Counted from the first letter of the stretch, positions 25,081 to 34,089 are shown. The stretch: 64,000 nucleotides of DNA from Streptomyces sp. MspMP-M5 (GCF_000373585.1 NZ_KB891896.1:200842-264841); one strand, 5' to 3'. The notes: generated by a model from the letters alone, not told the origin. Made by a program: numbers and translations.

Positions 25081-25356
25081 GCCCCGGTGTGCGGGGTGGA
25101 CGTCCACCTCGGAGCGCCGGTTCACCCGGGCCCGAGCCGCCGGCCGACCCGCCCGGTCGTGGACCAGCAGAGTGTCCAACTCCGGTACCGAGCCCGGATG
25201 TTGGAGGTCGGCGGCGACGGCGCCCGGGTCGGTCTGCGCCCGGCCGTGCAGGGCGTGTTCGCAGGCGGCGACCAGGCCGTGGAGCGCCGGGACGTCCTCG
25301 GCGGACGCCGGCCGCGCCCGGTAGCCGGCGGGCAGCGCCGGTAAGGCGTCAGGCAT
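25081..25356 (-). pseudogene. Truncated GNAT acetyltransferase
   Basis: The first about 92 residues read as a normal GNAT N-terminus, ending in VNRRSEVDVHPAHRG. At this point such proteins continue into the acetyl-CoA binding loop (RGxGxG/A). Here the sequence instead runs into unrelated GSTVLRKALAEPGR and then reads antisense over the 3' end of lysR. The acetyl-CoA site is missing, so the protein cannot be active. A deletion or rearrangement at about 25080 is inferred. Confidence 0.65.
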
Positions 25357-25397
25357 CCGCGCGGCCTACCCGCGGCGCGGCCGGGCCGGCCGCCGTC

Positions 25398-25874
25398 TCA
25401 GTCCCCTTCGCCGTCGGTGCCGGTGCGGCCGGCCAGGCGCTCGTAACGCTGCCGGGCTGCCTGCGGCGTGCCCAGGCCGAGGCCGAAGGAGATCTCCTGC
25501 CACGTCATACCGCGGCCACGGGCCATCTGGAGAAGTCCGGTCTCCAGCTCGTCCATCTCCCCGCGCACCATGGGCACCAGGCTCAGCGCGGCGGTGATGT
25601 CGGCGCGGTCCACCTCCGCCTCCCCGTCGTGGAGTCGGGCGGCCCCGCTGAGCAGGAACGACACCAGCCGCACCGCCTCGTGGGGCCCGAGGATCGCGGG
25701 GTGGGTCTGACGGTGGCGCTGCTCGTCGGTGGCCGCATGGCGTTCGGCGATCCGGAAGAGCGCGGCATGGGCACGGTGCGCACGGGCCTGGCCGGGATCC
25801 GGGGGTGTGAACGGGTCGGCGGGTTCGGTGGACGGGGTGGACGGTCGCGGTCGCTGCTCGCGTGTCGGTGACAT
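25398..25874 (-). CDS. Putative helix-turn-helix DNA-binding protein
   Basis: This 158-residue protein has a disordered proline/threonine-rich first 35 residues, a helical middle, and a C-terminal helix-turn-helix-like stretch (GMTWQEISFGLGLGTPQAARQRYERL). It resembles small Streptomyces regulators of unknown role. The ATG at 25874 was chosen because a perfect palindrome and AT-rich promoter DNA lie directly upstream; an open frame that extends further would cross that region. Confidence 0.65.
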   Translation of the reverse strand: MSPTREQRPRPSTPSTEPADPFTPPDPGQARAHRAHAALFRIAERHAATDEQRHRQTHPAILGPHEAVRLVSFLLSGAARLHDGEAEVDRADITAALSLVPMVRGEMDELETGLLQMARGRGMTWQEISFGLGLGTPQAARQRYERLAGRTGTDGEGD

Positions 25875-25899
25875 GCCGTCAGAGTGGCTGTTTCTCCTA

Positions 25900-25914
25900 T
25901 TCGTTGTCAACGAA
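25900..25914. promoter_or_regulatory. TTCGTTGTCAACGAA palindrome in AT-rich promoter
   Basis: TTCGTTGTCAACGAA, a perfect inverted repeat with a 3-nt centre, 26 nt upstream of the helix-turn-helix gene on the minus strand, in an unusually AT-rich stretch (25888-25935). Likely an autoregulatory operator. Confidence 0.6.
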
Positions 25915-26007
25915 TTATTGTGAATGATGTGTTCAACAGTCAGCCCGGGGCGCCGGCCGCCGTCCTGCGGTCGCCACCCGGCGGCGGATGCTGGCAGACT
26001 TCGCGGA

Positions 26008-27051
26008 ATGAAGCCGGAAACCGTCACGCTGGACGCGGTGGACAAGCAGCTGGTGCACGCCCTGGAGATCGACGGCCGGGCCCCGTTCCGGCTCATCGGC
26101 GCCGCCCTCGGGGTCTCCGAGAACACCGTCGCCCGCCGCTACCGCCGGCTGCGCGGCGCAGGCGTGCTGCGCGTCGTCGGCGCGTTCAACGGCGCCCGGC
26201 TCGGCCACAGCGCCTGGACCATCCGGCTGCGGTGCACCCCGGACGCGGCGACCGCCCTCGCCGACGCGCTCGCGGCCCGCCCGGACACCTCCTACGTCCA
26301 TCTGCTCTCCGGCGGCACCGAGATCTCCTGCAGCGTCCAGACACCGAGCGCCGAGCGCGGCGAGGCCCTGCTGCTGCACAAGCTCCCCCGGACCAGCCGG
26401 GTCACCTCGGTCACCGCCCATCTGCTGCTCGGCCTGCCGCACGACTCCGGTGCCGCCCGCCCCGGCGGTACGCCCGTGGCCCTGCCCGGCACCGCGGCCG
26501 GCCCGGCCCGGCTCACCCCGGAGCAGACCGCGCTGCTCACCCCGCAGTCCGCGGACGACCCGGCCGGGGACCCGTCGGGCGGCGAGGCGGGCGGGCTCGT
26601 CCTCGGGCCCGCGGACCGGGCGCTCTTCGAGGTGCTGGCCCGCGACGGACGGGCCGGCCACACCGAACTCGCCGCCGCGGCCGGGGTGTCCGAGTCGACC
26701 GTGCGCCGGCGGCTGGCCGTGCTGCGCCGGGCCGGTGTGCTCGCCCTGCTCGTCGACATCCCGCCGGCCGCCCTCGGCTTCCGCGCCGAGGCCCGCCTGT
26801 GGATGTCCGTACGGCCGTCCCGGCTCGCCGCGGTGGCCGCGCGGATGGCCGGCCACCCCGAGGTGTCGTTCGCCGCCATGACCACCGGTCCGACCAACCT
26901 GGTGGCCGCCGTCACCTGCCGGGACTCCCTCGACCTCGCCCGCTGTCTGACCGAGCGGATCGCGTCGTCGGACGCCATCCGCACGATGGAGACCGCCCCG
27001 GTCATCCGCACCGTCAAGCGCGCCGGGGCGCTGCTGCCGCTGCCGCGTTGA
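26008..27051 (+). CDS. Double-domain Lrp/AsnC-family regulator
   Basis: This 347-residue regulator has two Lrp/AsnC units in tandem. The first helix-turn-helix is near residues 10-50 (LDAVDKQLVHALEIDGRAPFR) and the second near 205-250 (LGPADRALFEVLARDGRAGH). Each is followed by a beta-alpha-beta effector-like region. Ordinary Lrp proteins have one unit (about 150 residues). The linker at 150-200 is alanine, proline and glycine rich. It is divergent from the gene at 25398. Target and ligand unknown. Confidence 0.85.
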   Translation: MKPETVTLDAVDKQLVHALEIDGRAPFRLIGAALGVSENTVARRYRRLRGAGVLRVVGAFNGARLGHSAWTIRLRCTPDAATALADALAARPDTSYVHLLSGGTEISCSVQTPSAERGEALLLHKLPRTSRVTSVTAHLLLGLPHDSGAARPGGTPVALPGTAAGPARLTPEQTALLTPQSADDPAGDPSGGEAGGLVLGPADRALFEVLARDGRAGHTELAAAAGVSESTVRRRLAVLRRAGVLALLVDIPPAALGFRAEARLWMSVRPSRLAAVAARMAGHPEVSFAAMTTGPTNLVAAVTCRDSLDLARCLTERIASSDAIRTMETAPVIRTVKRAGALLPLPR

Positions 27052-27139
27052 GCCGGCGGCACCGAGGCCCGGCCGCCCGGGCCCGGCGGCGCCCCGGCGT
27101 CCGGATGCCCGCCGGGGGACCCGGCCCTACCCTCGGGGT

Positions 27140-28720
27140 ATGCCGGGTCTTCGCGGGTCCCTCGCGGTGCTGGCGGCGGGCGCGCTGGCCGGCGCCCTGG
27201 GAGGAGTTCCCGCCCCGGCCGCCGCCGGCCCGGAGCTCACCCGATTCTCCGCGCAGCGCCTGGCCTGGCAGTCCTGCCCGGCGGACTTCACCGGCGCCGC
27301 CCCGGCCCCGCGCGGATCGCCACCGGCACCGTCCGGCGCCGCGCCGCGGCCGGCCGCGGGCCGCTTCCAGTGCGCCAGGCTGGAGGTCCCGCGCGACTAC
27401 GCTCACCCCGAGCGCGGCACGCTGCGGGTGCAACTGGTCCGGCTGCCCGCCACCGGGCCCGGCAAGCGGCTCGGCTCCCTGGTCATCAACCCCGGCGGCC
27501 CCGGCGATTCGGGCGTCGACTACCTCATCCACAACAGCGACGGCTTCGCCGATCTCGGCCGGCGCTACGACCTGGTGAGCTTCGACCCGCGCGGCACCGG
27601 CCGCACCGACCCGATCTCCTGCGGCAGCGGCTACACCCCGGCCGCCGGCGGCGGCACGGCCGCCCTCGCCACCGACGAGAAGCGCATCAACGAAGCCTGC
27701 GGCCGGTACTCCGGCGCGCTGCTGCCCTGGGTCGGCACCCCGACCGTCGCGCGGGACATGGACGTCCTGCGGTCCGCGCTCGGCGACCGCAAGCTCACCT
27801 ACCTGGGCTTCTCCTACGGCACCCGGCTCGGTTCGGTCTACGCCCACACCTTCCCCCGCAACGCCGGCCGGCTGGTCCTGGACAGCGTCGAGGACCCCAC
27901 CAGGAACATGTGGCAGACCGCGGTCGCCCAGGCCGCCGGCTTCCAGCGGGTGCTCGACGACTTCGCCACCGACTGCGTCCGCACCGGCAACTGCCCGATC
28001 GGCCCGGACGCCGCCACCGCACAGCACCAACTCGCCGAGTGGTACCAGCAGTTGACCAACCATCCGATACGGGCGCAGGGCACCGAGGTGGACGGCACGA
28101 CCTATGTCTACGCACTGCGGGAGGCCATGTACAGCCGGAGCAGCTGGCCCGACCTGCGGGACGCGCTGGCGCGGCTGAAGCACGGGGACGCGAGCGGGAT
28201 CGCGCAGCTCAGCGGCGGCGGGAGCGGCGGCAGCGGCACGGGCCGCGCCGGCCGGGACGGCGGCCGCGCCCCCGGGCGGGCCGCCGCGGCGGCCCTGCCC
28301 TCCCAGGACCAGCTGGCCCTCCGGGCCGTCACCTGCCGGGACACCTCCGAGCGCTACGGCCCCGACGACTACCCGCGCGCCGTCCGCGAACTCACCCAGG
28401 CGTCCCCGCTGTTCGGCCCGGACATCGCCCCCACGCTGCTGGACTGCTACGGCTGGCCCGTCCCGGGCGACGACGCCGTCCGCGACGTGGCCGCCCCCGA
28501 CGCACCGCCCGCGCTGCTCGTCGCCACCACCGGCGACCCGGCCACGCCCTACGAGGGCGCCGCGCACATGGCCCGGGCACTGGGCAACCACAGTGTGGTG
28601 CTGACGTACCACGGCGAGGGACACGCGGCGTACACCTCCGGCGATCCGTGCATACGGCAGAAGGTGGCCGCGTACCTGACGGACGGCGTGCTGCCCGCGG
28701 GCGGCACGGGCTGCCGCTGA
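27140..28720 (+). CDS. Secreted tripeptidyl aminopeptidase-like alpha/beta hydrolase
   Basis: This 526-residue exported hydrolase of the Streptomyces TAP/SlpD family has a signal peptide of about 30 residues ending in AAAG. The catalytic serine is in GFSYGTRLG, the aspartate in TTGDPATPYEGA and the histidine in GEGHAAYTSGDPC. The oxyanion region is INPGGPGDSG. These enzymes remove N-terminal tripeptides from secreted proteins. A glycine/serine-rich linker sits around residue 360-385. No partner gene nearby suggests a special substrate. Confidence 0.9.
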   Translation: MPGLRGSLAVLAAGALAGALGGVPAPAAAGPELTRFSAQRLAWQSCPADFTGAAPAPRGSPPAPSGAAPRPAAGRFQCARLEVPRDYAHPERGTLRVQLVRLPATGPGKRLGSLVINPGGPGDSGVDYLIHNSDGFADLGRRYDLVSFDPRGTGRTDPISCGSGYTPAAGGGTAALATDEKRINEACGRYSGALLPWVGTPTVARDMDVLRSALGDRKLTYLGFSYGTRLGSVYAHTFPRNAGRLVLDSVEDPTRNMWQTAVAQAAGFQRVLDDFATDCVRTGNCPIGPDAATAQHQLAEWYQQLTNHPIRAQGTEVDGTTYVYALREAMYSRSSWPDLRDALARLKHGDASGIAQLSGGGSGGSGTGRAGRDGGRAPGRAAAAALPSQDQLALRAVTCRDTSERYGPDDYPRAVRELTQASPLFGPDIAPTLLDCYGWPVPGDDAVRDVAAPDAPPALLVATTGDPATPYEGAAHMARALGNHSVVLTYHGEGHAAYTSGDPCIRQKVAAYLTDGVLPAGGTGCR

Positions 28721-28730
28721 GCGGCCCGCA

Positions 28731-28744
28731 CCCGGCGGCCGCCG
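28731..28744. terminator. Palindromic hairpin between convergent genes
   Basis: CCGGCGGCCGCCGG, perfectly symmetric, between the convergent peptidase and Ku genes. Forms a 5-bp stem with a 4-nt loop. Confidence 0.4.
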
Positions 28745-28759
28745 GCCCGCCCGCGGCGC

Positions 28760-29857
28760 TCAGCCCGCCTTGCGTCCACGGCCGGCGGTCTGTCTGGCGG
28801 GGGCGGTCTTCCGGGCCGCGCCGGCCGCCTCCTTCGTGCCGGCGCTCTTCGCCGCCGCGGTCTTCTTCCCGGCCGCGGAACCGCTCTTCGCCGCGCCCGC
28901 CGTGGTCTTGGCCGCCGCCTTCGCCGTTGTCTTGGCTGTCGTCCTGGCCGTCTTCTTCGCGGTCTTCCGGGCCGTGGTGCCCTTGCGGGCCGCGGACTTC
29001 GTCGCCGTACGGCGGCCGCCGGCCGCCGTTTCCTCCTCCGTCTCCTCCGTCTCCTCCGCCTCCTCGTCGATCTCGCCGCGGGCCCGCTTCGCCGCCCGCA
29101 CGCTGTCCTGGAGTGCCGCCATCAGGTCCATCACCTGGCCCGCCGGGGCCTCCTCGCCGGCCCCGAACTCCGGCTCGCGGTGCGCGAGCTTGGCCGCGAC
29201 GATCTCCTCCAGGGCCTCCCGGTAGTGGTCGTGCACGTCCTCCTCGGACAGCTCGCCGAAGGAGTCCATCAGCGTCTCGGCGGCCCGCACCTCGTTGGCG
29301 GCGACCTTCACGTCCCGGTCCGGGAGCACCCCGGTCATCGGCCGGATCTGGTGCGGCCACAGCAGCACCTGCATGACCAGCATGTCCTGCACCGGCCGGA
29401 TCATGGCGAGGGTCTCCCGGCCGTGCAGCGCGATCTTGCCCAGGCCCACCCGCCGGTGCCGCTCCATCGCGTCCCGCAGCAGCGCGTAGGGCTTGGCCGC
29501 CGCGGGGCTGTCCGCGCCCAGGTAGTAGCCCTTGCCGATCTGCAGCGGATCGATGTCGCCGCCGGCGACGAAGGCCAGGATCGTCAGGGTCCTGGCGGTC
29601 GGCAGCGGCAGCGCGTCCAGGTCCTCGTCGGTCAGCGGGACGATGGCGTCGTCCTCGGTGCGGTAGCCGCGGCCGATCTCGTCGGCCGAGACCTCGGTCC
29701 CCTCCAGGGAGCAGACCGGCTGGTTGCGGACCCGCCCGCCGTCCGCCGTGTGGATCCGTACGAAGCTGACCGAGGCCGCGGTGTCCGTGGCGTTGTAGGC
29801 GGCCACCGGGATCGTGACCAGGCCGAAGCTGATGGAGAACTTCGCGGTGGGGCGCAT
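28760..29857 (-). CDS. ku: Ku protein (NHEJ DNA end binding)
   Basis: This 365-residue bacterial Ku starts with the invariant ISFGLVTIPV and contains the core beta-barrel (QIGKGYYLG, RETLAMIRPV, MVMQVLLWP-like). Residues 275 onward are a long lysine, alanine and threonine rich tail, typical of long actinobacterial Ku proteins and expected to bind DNA non-specifically. Ku binds double-strand ends and recruits LigD. The LigD polymerase gene is divergent, 153 nt away. I see no ligase domain in the window. Confidence 0.95.
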   Translation of the reverse strand: MRPTAKFSISFGLVTIPVAAYNATDTAASVSFVRIHTADGGRVRNQPVCSLEGTEVSADEIGRGYRTEDDAIVPLTDEDLDALPLPTARTLTILAFVAGGDIDPLQIGKGYYLGADSPAAAKPYALLRDAMERHRRVGLGKIALHGRETLAMIRPVQDMLVMQVLLWPHQIRPMTGVLPDRDVKVAANEVRAAETLMDSFGELSEEDVHDHYREALEEIVAAKLAHREPEFGAGEEAPAGQVMDLMAALQDSVRAAKRARGEIDEEAEETEETEEETAAGGRRTATKSAARKGTTARKTAKKTARTTAKTTAKAAAKTTAGAAKSGSAAGKKTAAAKSAGTKEAAGAARKTAPARQTAGRGRKAG

Positions 29858-30010
29858 GGGAGCCGCCTTCGTGGTGCGGTTCGGTGCCGTTCCAGCCCGT
29901 GTCGGTGCCGTTCCAGCCTAGGAGTGCGGTCTGCCCGGCACCTCCCGGGCGCACGCCCGCCACCCGGACGCCGGAGCGTCCCGGTGGCGCCGACCGGGTA
30001 CCCGGCCCGC

Positions 30011-30955
30011 ATGAACGCCTCGCACACCGACCGCGCGGTCACGATGCGGGCCGGCCGCCGCACCGTGGAGATCCACCGGCCCGACAAGGTGCTCTTCCCC
30101 GACGACGGCCTGACCAAGGCCGACCTCGCCGACTACTACGGGCAACTGGCCGCCGCCATGGTCCCCCAGCTGCGCGGCCGGCCCCTGATGCCGGAGCGGC
30201 TCCCCGAAGGGCTGGACGGCCCGCACTTCATGCAGAAGGAGATCCCCGAGCACTACCCCGACTGGATCAACCGGGCCGAGGTCGCCAAGGAGGGCGGCAC
30301 CGTCACCCACCCCCTCTGCGACAGCAAGGCGACCCTGCTCTACCTCGCCGACCAGGCGTGCCTCACCCTGCACCGCTGGCTCTCCCGCGCCGACCGCCCG
30401 GACCACCCCGACCGGCTGGTCTTCGACCTCGACCCGCCGGGCACCTCCTTCGAGCCGGTCCGCGCGGCCGCCCGGGACCTCGGCGCGCTCCTCACCGACG
30501 AACTCCGGCTCCCCACCGCCCTGATGACCACCGGTTCCCGCGGGCTGCACCTCGTCGTCCCGCTCGACCGCCGCAGCGACTTCGACACCGTCCGCTCCTT
30601 CGCCCGGGACGTCGCCGAGCTGCTCGCCGCCCGGCACCCCGACCGCCTCACCACCGCCGTCCGCAAGAAGGACCGCGGCGACCGCCTCTACCTCGACGTC
30701 CAGCGCAATGGCTATGCGCAGACCGCGGTCGCCCCCTGGACCGTCCGCGCGAAACCGGGCGGCCCGGTCGCCGCGCCGATCAGCCGCGCCCAGCTCGACG
30801 ACCCCGGCCTGACCGCCCGGACCTGGTCGCTGCGGGACGTCCCGGCCGTAGTGCGGCAGGCCCGGTCCGATCCGTGGTCCGACGTGCCGCAGCGCGGCCG
30901 CTCACTGCGCGCCGCCCGCAGGCGCCTGGAGGCGTTGACCGGACAACCAACCTGA
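30011..30955 (+). CDS. ligD: LigD-type polymerase/primase domain protein
   Basis: This 314-residue archaeo-eukaryotic primase-fold protein of the LigD-Pol family opens with VEIHRPDKVLFPDDGLTKADLADYY. The metal-binding DLDPP motif is at about 141-145, and TTGSRGLHLVVPL follows. In NHEJ this domain fills gaps, preferring ribonucleotides. It is a stand-alone polymerase with no nuclease or ligase domain. Its start was taken from the ATG at 30011, where homology begins. It is divergent from ku, as in many Streptomyces. Confidence 0.93.
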   Translation: MNASHTDRAVTMRAGRRTVEIHRPDKVLFPDDGLTKADLADYYGQLAAAMVPQLRGRPLMPERLPEGLDGPHFMQKEIPEHYPDWINRAEVAKEGGTVTHPLCDSKATLLYLADQACLTLHRWLSRADRPDHPDRLVFDLDPPGTSFEPVRAAARDLGALLTDELRLPTALMTTGSRGLHLVVPLDRRSDFDTVRSFARDVAELLAARHPDRLTTAVRKKDRGDRLYLDVQRNGYAQTAVAPWTVRAKPGGPVAAPISRAQLDDPGLTARTWSLRDVPAVVRQARSDPWSDVPQRGRSLRAARRRLEALTGQPT

Positions 30956-30966
30956 CGTGACGTCAA
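30952..30966. promoter_or_regulatory. TGACG-N3-CGTCA palindrome, site 3
   Basis: CTGACGTGACGTCAA, overlapping the ligD stop and lying between convergent genes. There is no promoter to control here, so this copy may be a weak terminator-like stem or chance. Confidence 0.3.
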
Positions 30967-31012
30967 CTGATAGGAGATGTCCGGCTGTTACTGGCTGAAC
31001 ACCCGGCCGCAG

Positions 31013-33427
31013 TCACCCGGACCACGTCCACTCCGCGACCTCCGGCAGGTCCGTGCCGTGCTCCCGGATCCAGGCGTGGTGCCGGGTCCGGGCGTCCGCC
31101 ATCGCCTGCCGCAGCGCCACCGCGCGGTCGCCCAGCCCCGGTACCCGGTCCACCACGTCCATCACCAGCCGGAACCGGTCCAGGTCGTTGAGCACGACCA
31201 TGTCGAACGGCGTGGTGGTGGTGCCCTGTTCCTTGTAGCCGCGCACGTGCAGGTGCGCGTGGCCGGTGCGGCGGTAGCAGAGCCGGTGGATCAGCCAGGG
31301 GTAGCCGTGGTAGGCGAAGACGACCGGTTTGTCGCAGGTGAACAGCGCGTCGAACTCGGCGTCCGGCATCCCGTGCGGATGCGCGTCGGCAGGCAGCAGC
31401 CTGGTCATGTCGACGACGTTGACCACCCGCACCGCCAGCTCCGGCAGATGGCGGCGCAGCAGGTCGGCGGCGGCCAGCGTCTCCTGCGTGGGCACGTCCC
31501 CGGCGCAGGCCAGCACCACGTCCGGGGCCCGTGTGCCGTCCTCGGTGCCCGCCCACGGGAAGACGCCGGCGCCGCGGGCGCAGTGCGCCCGGGCCTGGTC
31601 GAGGGTGAGCCAGTCGAAGCAGGGCTGCTTGCCGGCCACGATCACATTGACGTGGTCGCGGGTGCGCAGCGCGTGGTCCGCCACCACCAGCAGGGTGTTG
31701 GCGTCCGGCGGCAGATAGACCCGCACGACCTCGGGGCTCTTGTTGAGGACGTGGTCGACGAAGCCGGGGTCCTGGTGCGAGAAGCCGTTGTGGTCCTGCC
31801 GCCAGACGTGCGAGGTGAGCAGGTAGTTGAGGGAGGCGATCGGCTGCCGCCAGGACAGCCCGCGCGCGGTCTTCAGCCACTTGATGTGCTGGTTGACCAT
31901 CGAGTCGACGATATGCGCGAACGCCTCGTAGCTGGAGAACAGCCCGTGCCGCCCGGTCAGCAGATAGCCCTCCAGCCAGCCCTGGCAGAGGTGTTCGGAG
32001 AGCACCTCCATCACCCGGCCGTCGCGCGCCAGATGCTCGTCGGTGGGGAGCGTCGCCACCTGCCATGCCTTGCCGGTGGCGTCGTAGACGGCCGCCAGCC
32101 GGTTCGAGGCGGTCTCGTCCGGGCCGACGAGCCGGAAGTCCCGGCGCTGCGCCGTCGCCGCCATCACCTCGGCCAGCAGCCCGCCGAGCACCCGGGTCGG
32201 CTCGTGCAGGGCGGTGCCGGGCTTGGCGACCTCCACGGCGTGCCGCTCCAGCGGCGGCAGCGGCAGACTGCGCAGCAGCAGCCCGCCGTTGGCGTGCGGG
32301 GAGGCGCCCAGCCGGCGACGGCCCGCCGGCACGCACGCCAGCACCTCCGGCCGCGGCCGCCCCGCCTCGTCGAACAGCTCCGCCGGCCGGTACGAGCGCA
32401 GCCAACGCTCCAACTGGTGCCGGTGGTCGGCGTGGTCGCGCACCCCGGCCAGCGGGACCTGGTGGGCGCGCCAGGTGCCCTCGACGGGCTGCCCGTCCAC
32501 CTCGCGCGGACCGGTCCAGCCCTTGGGGGTGCGCAGCACGATCACCGGCCACCGTGGGCGCCCGGTCCCGCCGTCCTCGCGGGCCCGCCGCTGGATCGCC
32601 GCGATCCGGTCCAGCGCCCGGTCCATGGCGGCGGCCATCGCCTGGTGCACCGCGGCCGGGTCGTCGCCGGTGACGTACAGCGGCTCGTGGCCGTGGCCGC
32701 GCAGCAGCGCGTCGAGGTCCTCCTGCGGGATGCGGGCCGGCACCGTCGGGTTGGCGATCTTGTAGCCGTTGAGGTGGAGGATCGGCAGCACCGCCCCGTC
32801 GTGCACCGGGTCCAGGAACGCGGTGGACTGCCAGGACGTGGCCAGCGGCCCGGTCTCCGCCTCCCCGTCGCCGATCACGCAGGCGACCAGCAGCCCCGGG
32901 TTGTCGAAGGCCGCGCCGTACGCATGGGCGAGGGAATAGCCCAGCTCACCGCCCTCGTGGAGCGAGCCGGGGGTCTCGGGTGCGACATGGCTGGGCACCC
33001 CGCCGGGGAACGAGAACTGCCGGAACAGCCGCGCCATCCCCGCGTCGTCCCGGGTCACGTCCGGGTACGTCTCGGTGTACGTCCCGTCCAGCCAGGAGTT
33101 GGCCAGTACGGCCGGTCCGCCGTGCCCCGGCCCCCAGACGCACAGCGCGTCCAGGTCCCGGGCCCTGATCACCCGGTTGAGGTGGGTGTGCACGAGGTTC
33201 AGGCCGGGTGAGGTGCCCCAGTGGCCCAGCAGCCGGGGTTTGATGTGCTCCGGGCGCAGCGGCTCGGTCAGCAGCGGGTTGGCCATCAGGTAGATCTGGC
33301 CGGCGGACAGGTAGTTGGCGGCCCGCCAGTGCGCGTCGAGGGCGCTCAGCTCGGCCGGGCCGAGGGGGCCCTCGGCGTCCGCCGTGGCGGGGCGGGTGTC
33401 GGTCGTCGGGACGGCGCGCGCTCCCAC
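31013..33427 (-). CDS. Xylulose-5-phosphate/fructose-6-phosphate phosphoketolase
   Basis: This 804-residue thiamine-diphosphate enzyme splits xylulose 5-phosphate (or fructose 6-phosphate) with phosphate into acetyl phosphate and an aldose phosphate. Signatures are WGPGHGGPA, EGGELGYSL and the TPP-binding GDGEAETGPLATSW, followed by the central and C-terminal domains (QDHNGFSHQDPGF). The length is standard. The GTG at 33427 is preferred because AAGGAG lies 6 nt upstream; other in-frame starts run into the previous gene. The neighbour upstream is a pseudogene. Confidence 0.95.
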   Translation of the reverse strand: MGARAVPTTDTRPATADAEGPLGPAELSALDAHWRAANYLSAGQIYLMANPLLTEPLRPEHIKPRLLGHWGTSPGLNLVHTHLNRVIRARDLDALCVWGPGHGGPAVLANSWLDGTYTETYPDVTRDDAGMARLFRQFSFPGGVPSHVAPETPGSLHEGGELGYSLAHAYGAAFDNPGLLVACVIGDGEAETGPLATSWQSTAFLDPVHDGAVLPILHLNGYKIANPTVPARIPQEDLDALLRGHGHEPLYVTGDDPAAVHQAMAAAMDRALDRIAAIQRRAREDGGTGRPRWPVIVLRTPKGWTGPREVDGQPVEGTWRAHQVPLAGVRDHADHRHQLERWLRSYRPAELFDEAGRPRPEVLACVPAGRRRLGASPHANGGLLLRSLPLPPLERHAVEVAKPGTALHEPTRVLGGLLAEVMAATAQRRDFRLVGPDETASNRLAAVYDATGKAWQVATLPTDEHLARDGRVMEVLSEHLCQGWLEGYLLTGRHGLFSSYEAFAHIVDSMVNQHIKWLKTARGLSWRQPIASLNYLLTSHVWRQDHNGFSHQDPGFVDHVLNKSPEVVRVYLPPDANTLLVVADHALRTRDHVNVIVAGKQPCFDWLTLDQARAHCARGAGVFPWAGTEDGTRAPDVVLACAGDVPTQETLAAADLLRRHLPELAVRVVNVVDMTRLLPADAHPHGMPDAEFDALFTCDKPVVFAYHGYPWLIHRLCYRRTGHAHLHVRGYKEQGTTTTPFDMVVLNDLDRFRLVMDVVDRVPGLGDRAVALRQAMADARTRHHAWIREHGTDLPEVAEWTWSG

Positions 33428-33438
33428 TCTCGGCTCCT

Positions 33439-33702
33439 TCACGTCAGTTCGCGCAGGGCGGGCAGCAGCTCGGCCTCCGCCCATTCCAGAAACGGTTCCT
33501 GCCGGTCCCCGCCGATCTGGACCAGTGCCACCTCGGTGAACCCGGCGTCCACGTACGGCCGGCCCTGCTCCGCCAGCCACGGGAAGTAGTGGTCGGAGGT
33601 CACCGAGAAGTCGAAGCCCGCGCGCTCGGCGCCCACCACGTGGCCGACGAGCTCCCGGGGGCCTGCCTGCTCGGTCATCATCGTGTAGCCGATGCGCACC
33701 AT
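33439..33702 (-). pseudogene. Internally deleted F420-dependent LLM-class oxidoreductase
   Basis: The first about 48 residues (MVRIGYTMMTEQAGPRE to FPWLAEQG) are the N-terminus of a TIGR03557-type F420-dependent dehydrogenase, and the last about 36 (DAGFTEVALVQIGGD to LLPALREL) are its C-terminus. About 230 central residues, most of the TIM barrel, are missing. The joint keeps the frame, so an 87-residue product could still be made, but not an active enzyme. The TGA overlaps an in-frame upstream GTG of the phosphoketolase. Confidence 0.75.
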
Positions 33703-33807
33703 GGAGCCCTCACCTGTGCTTGCTCGTGACCTGTGCTTGCTCGTGTGCTTGCGGGGCGCGGCCGCCGGGCCGGGTGCGGTGTCCGGTGGATCGGGGCCGG
33801 GCCGCCG

Positions 33808-34089
33808 CTAGCCGTTGTGCCGCTCGGGCGTCCGGGGCTCCGACCGGTCCGTCGCCGTCCGGTCCGTCGCCGTCCGGTCCGTCGCGGTCCGGTCCGTCGC
33901 GAGGTAGTGCTCCGCCTCGATGATCGCCTCATGGACGGTGCGCCGCCCCATCAGCACGCACAGGGTGTACGCGACGTCCTCCAGCCGGCGTCGGGCGGCC
34001 GGATCGTGCGGGTCGGCGAGCACCACCCGCTCCTGGACGCGATAGCGCCGCAGCAGCTGCGCGAGTACGGACTTGTCCGGCAGCAACAT
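33808..34089 (-). CDS. DUF5133-like small protein with repeat tail
   Basis: This 93-residue protein has residues 1-64 (MLLPDKSVLAQLLRRYRVQERV to AEHYLA) matching the DUF5133 family, small helical Streptomyces proteins of unknown function. The C-terminal tail repeats ATDRT and comes from a 15-bp tandem repeat in the DNA. The ATG at 34089 gives the family's usual start. It lies upstream of the deleted F420 enzyme and may share its transcript. Confidence 0.7.
   Translation of the reverse strand: MLLPDKSVLAQLLRRYRVQERVVLADPHDPAARRRLEDVAYTLCVLMGRRTVHEAIIEAEHYLATDRTATDRTATDRTATDRSEPRTPERHNG
33846..33900 (-). repeat. 15-bp tandem repeat in DUF5133 gene
   Basis: Unit GGTCCGTCGCCGTCC, three copies plus 10 nt, the third with one change. 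It encodes repeated ATDRT and is a likely site of length variation by slippage. Confidence 0.85.

Noticed and set aside
31711..31717. GGCAGAT half-site inside phosphoketolase
   Set aside because: A 7-bp half-site within a coding region with no partner arm; expected by chance.
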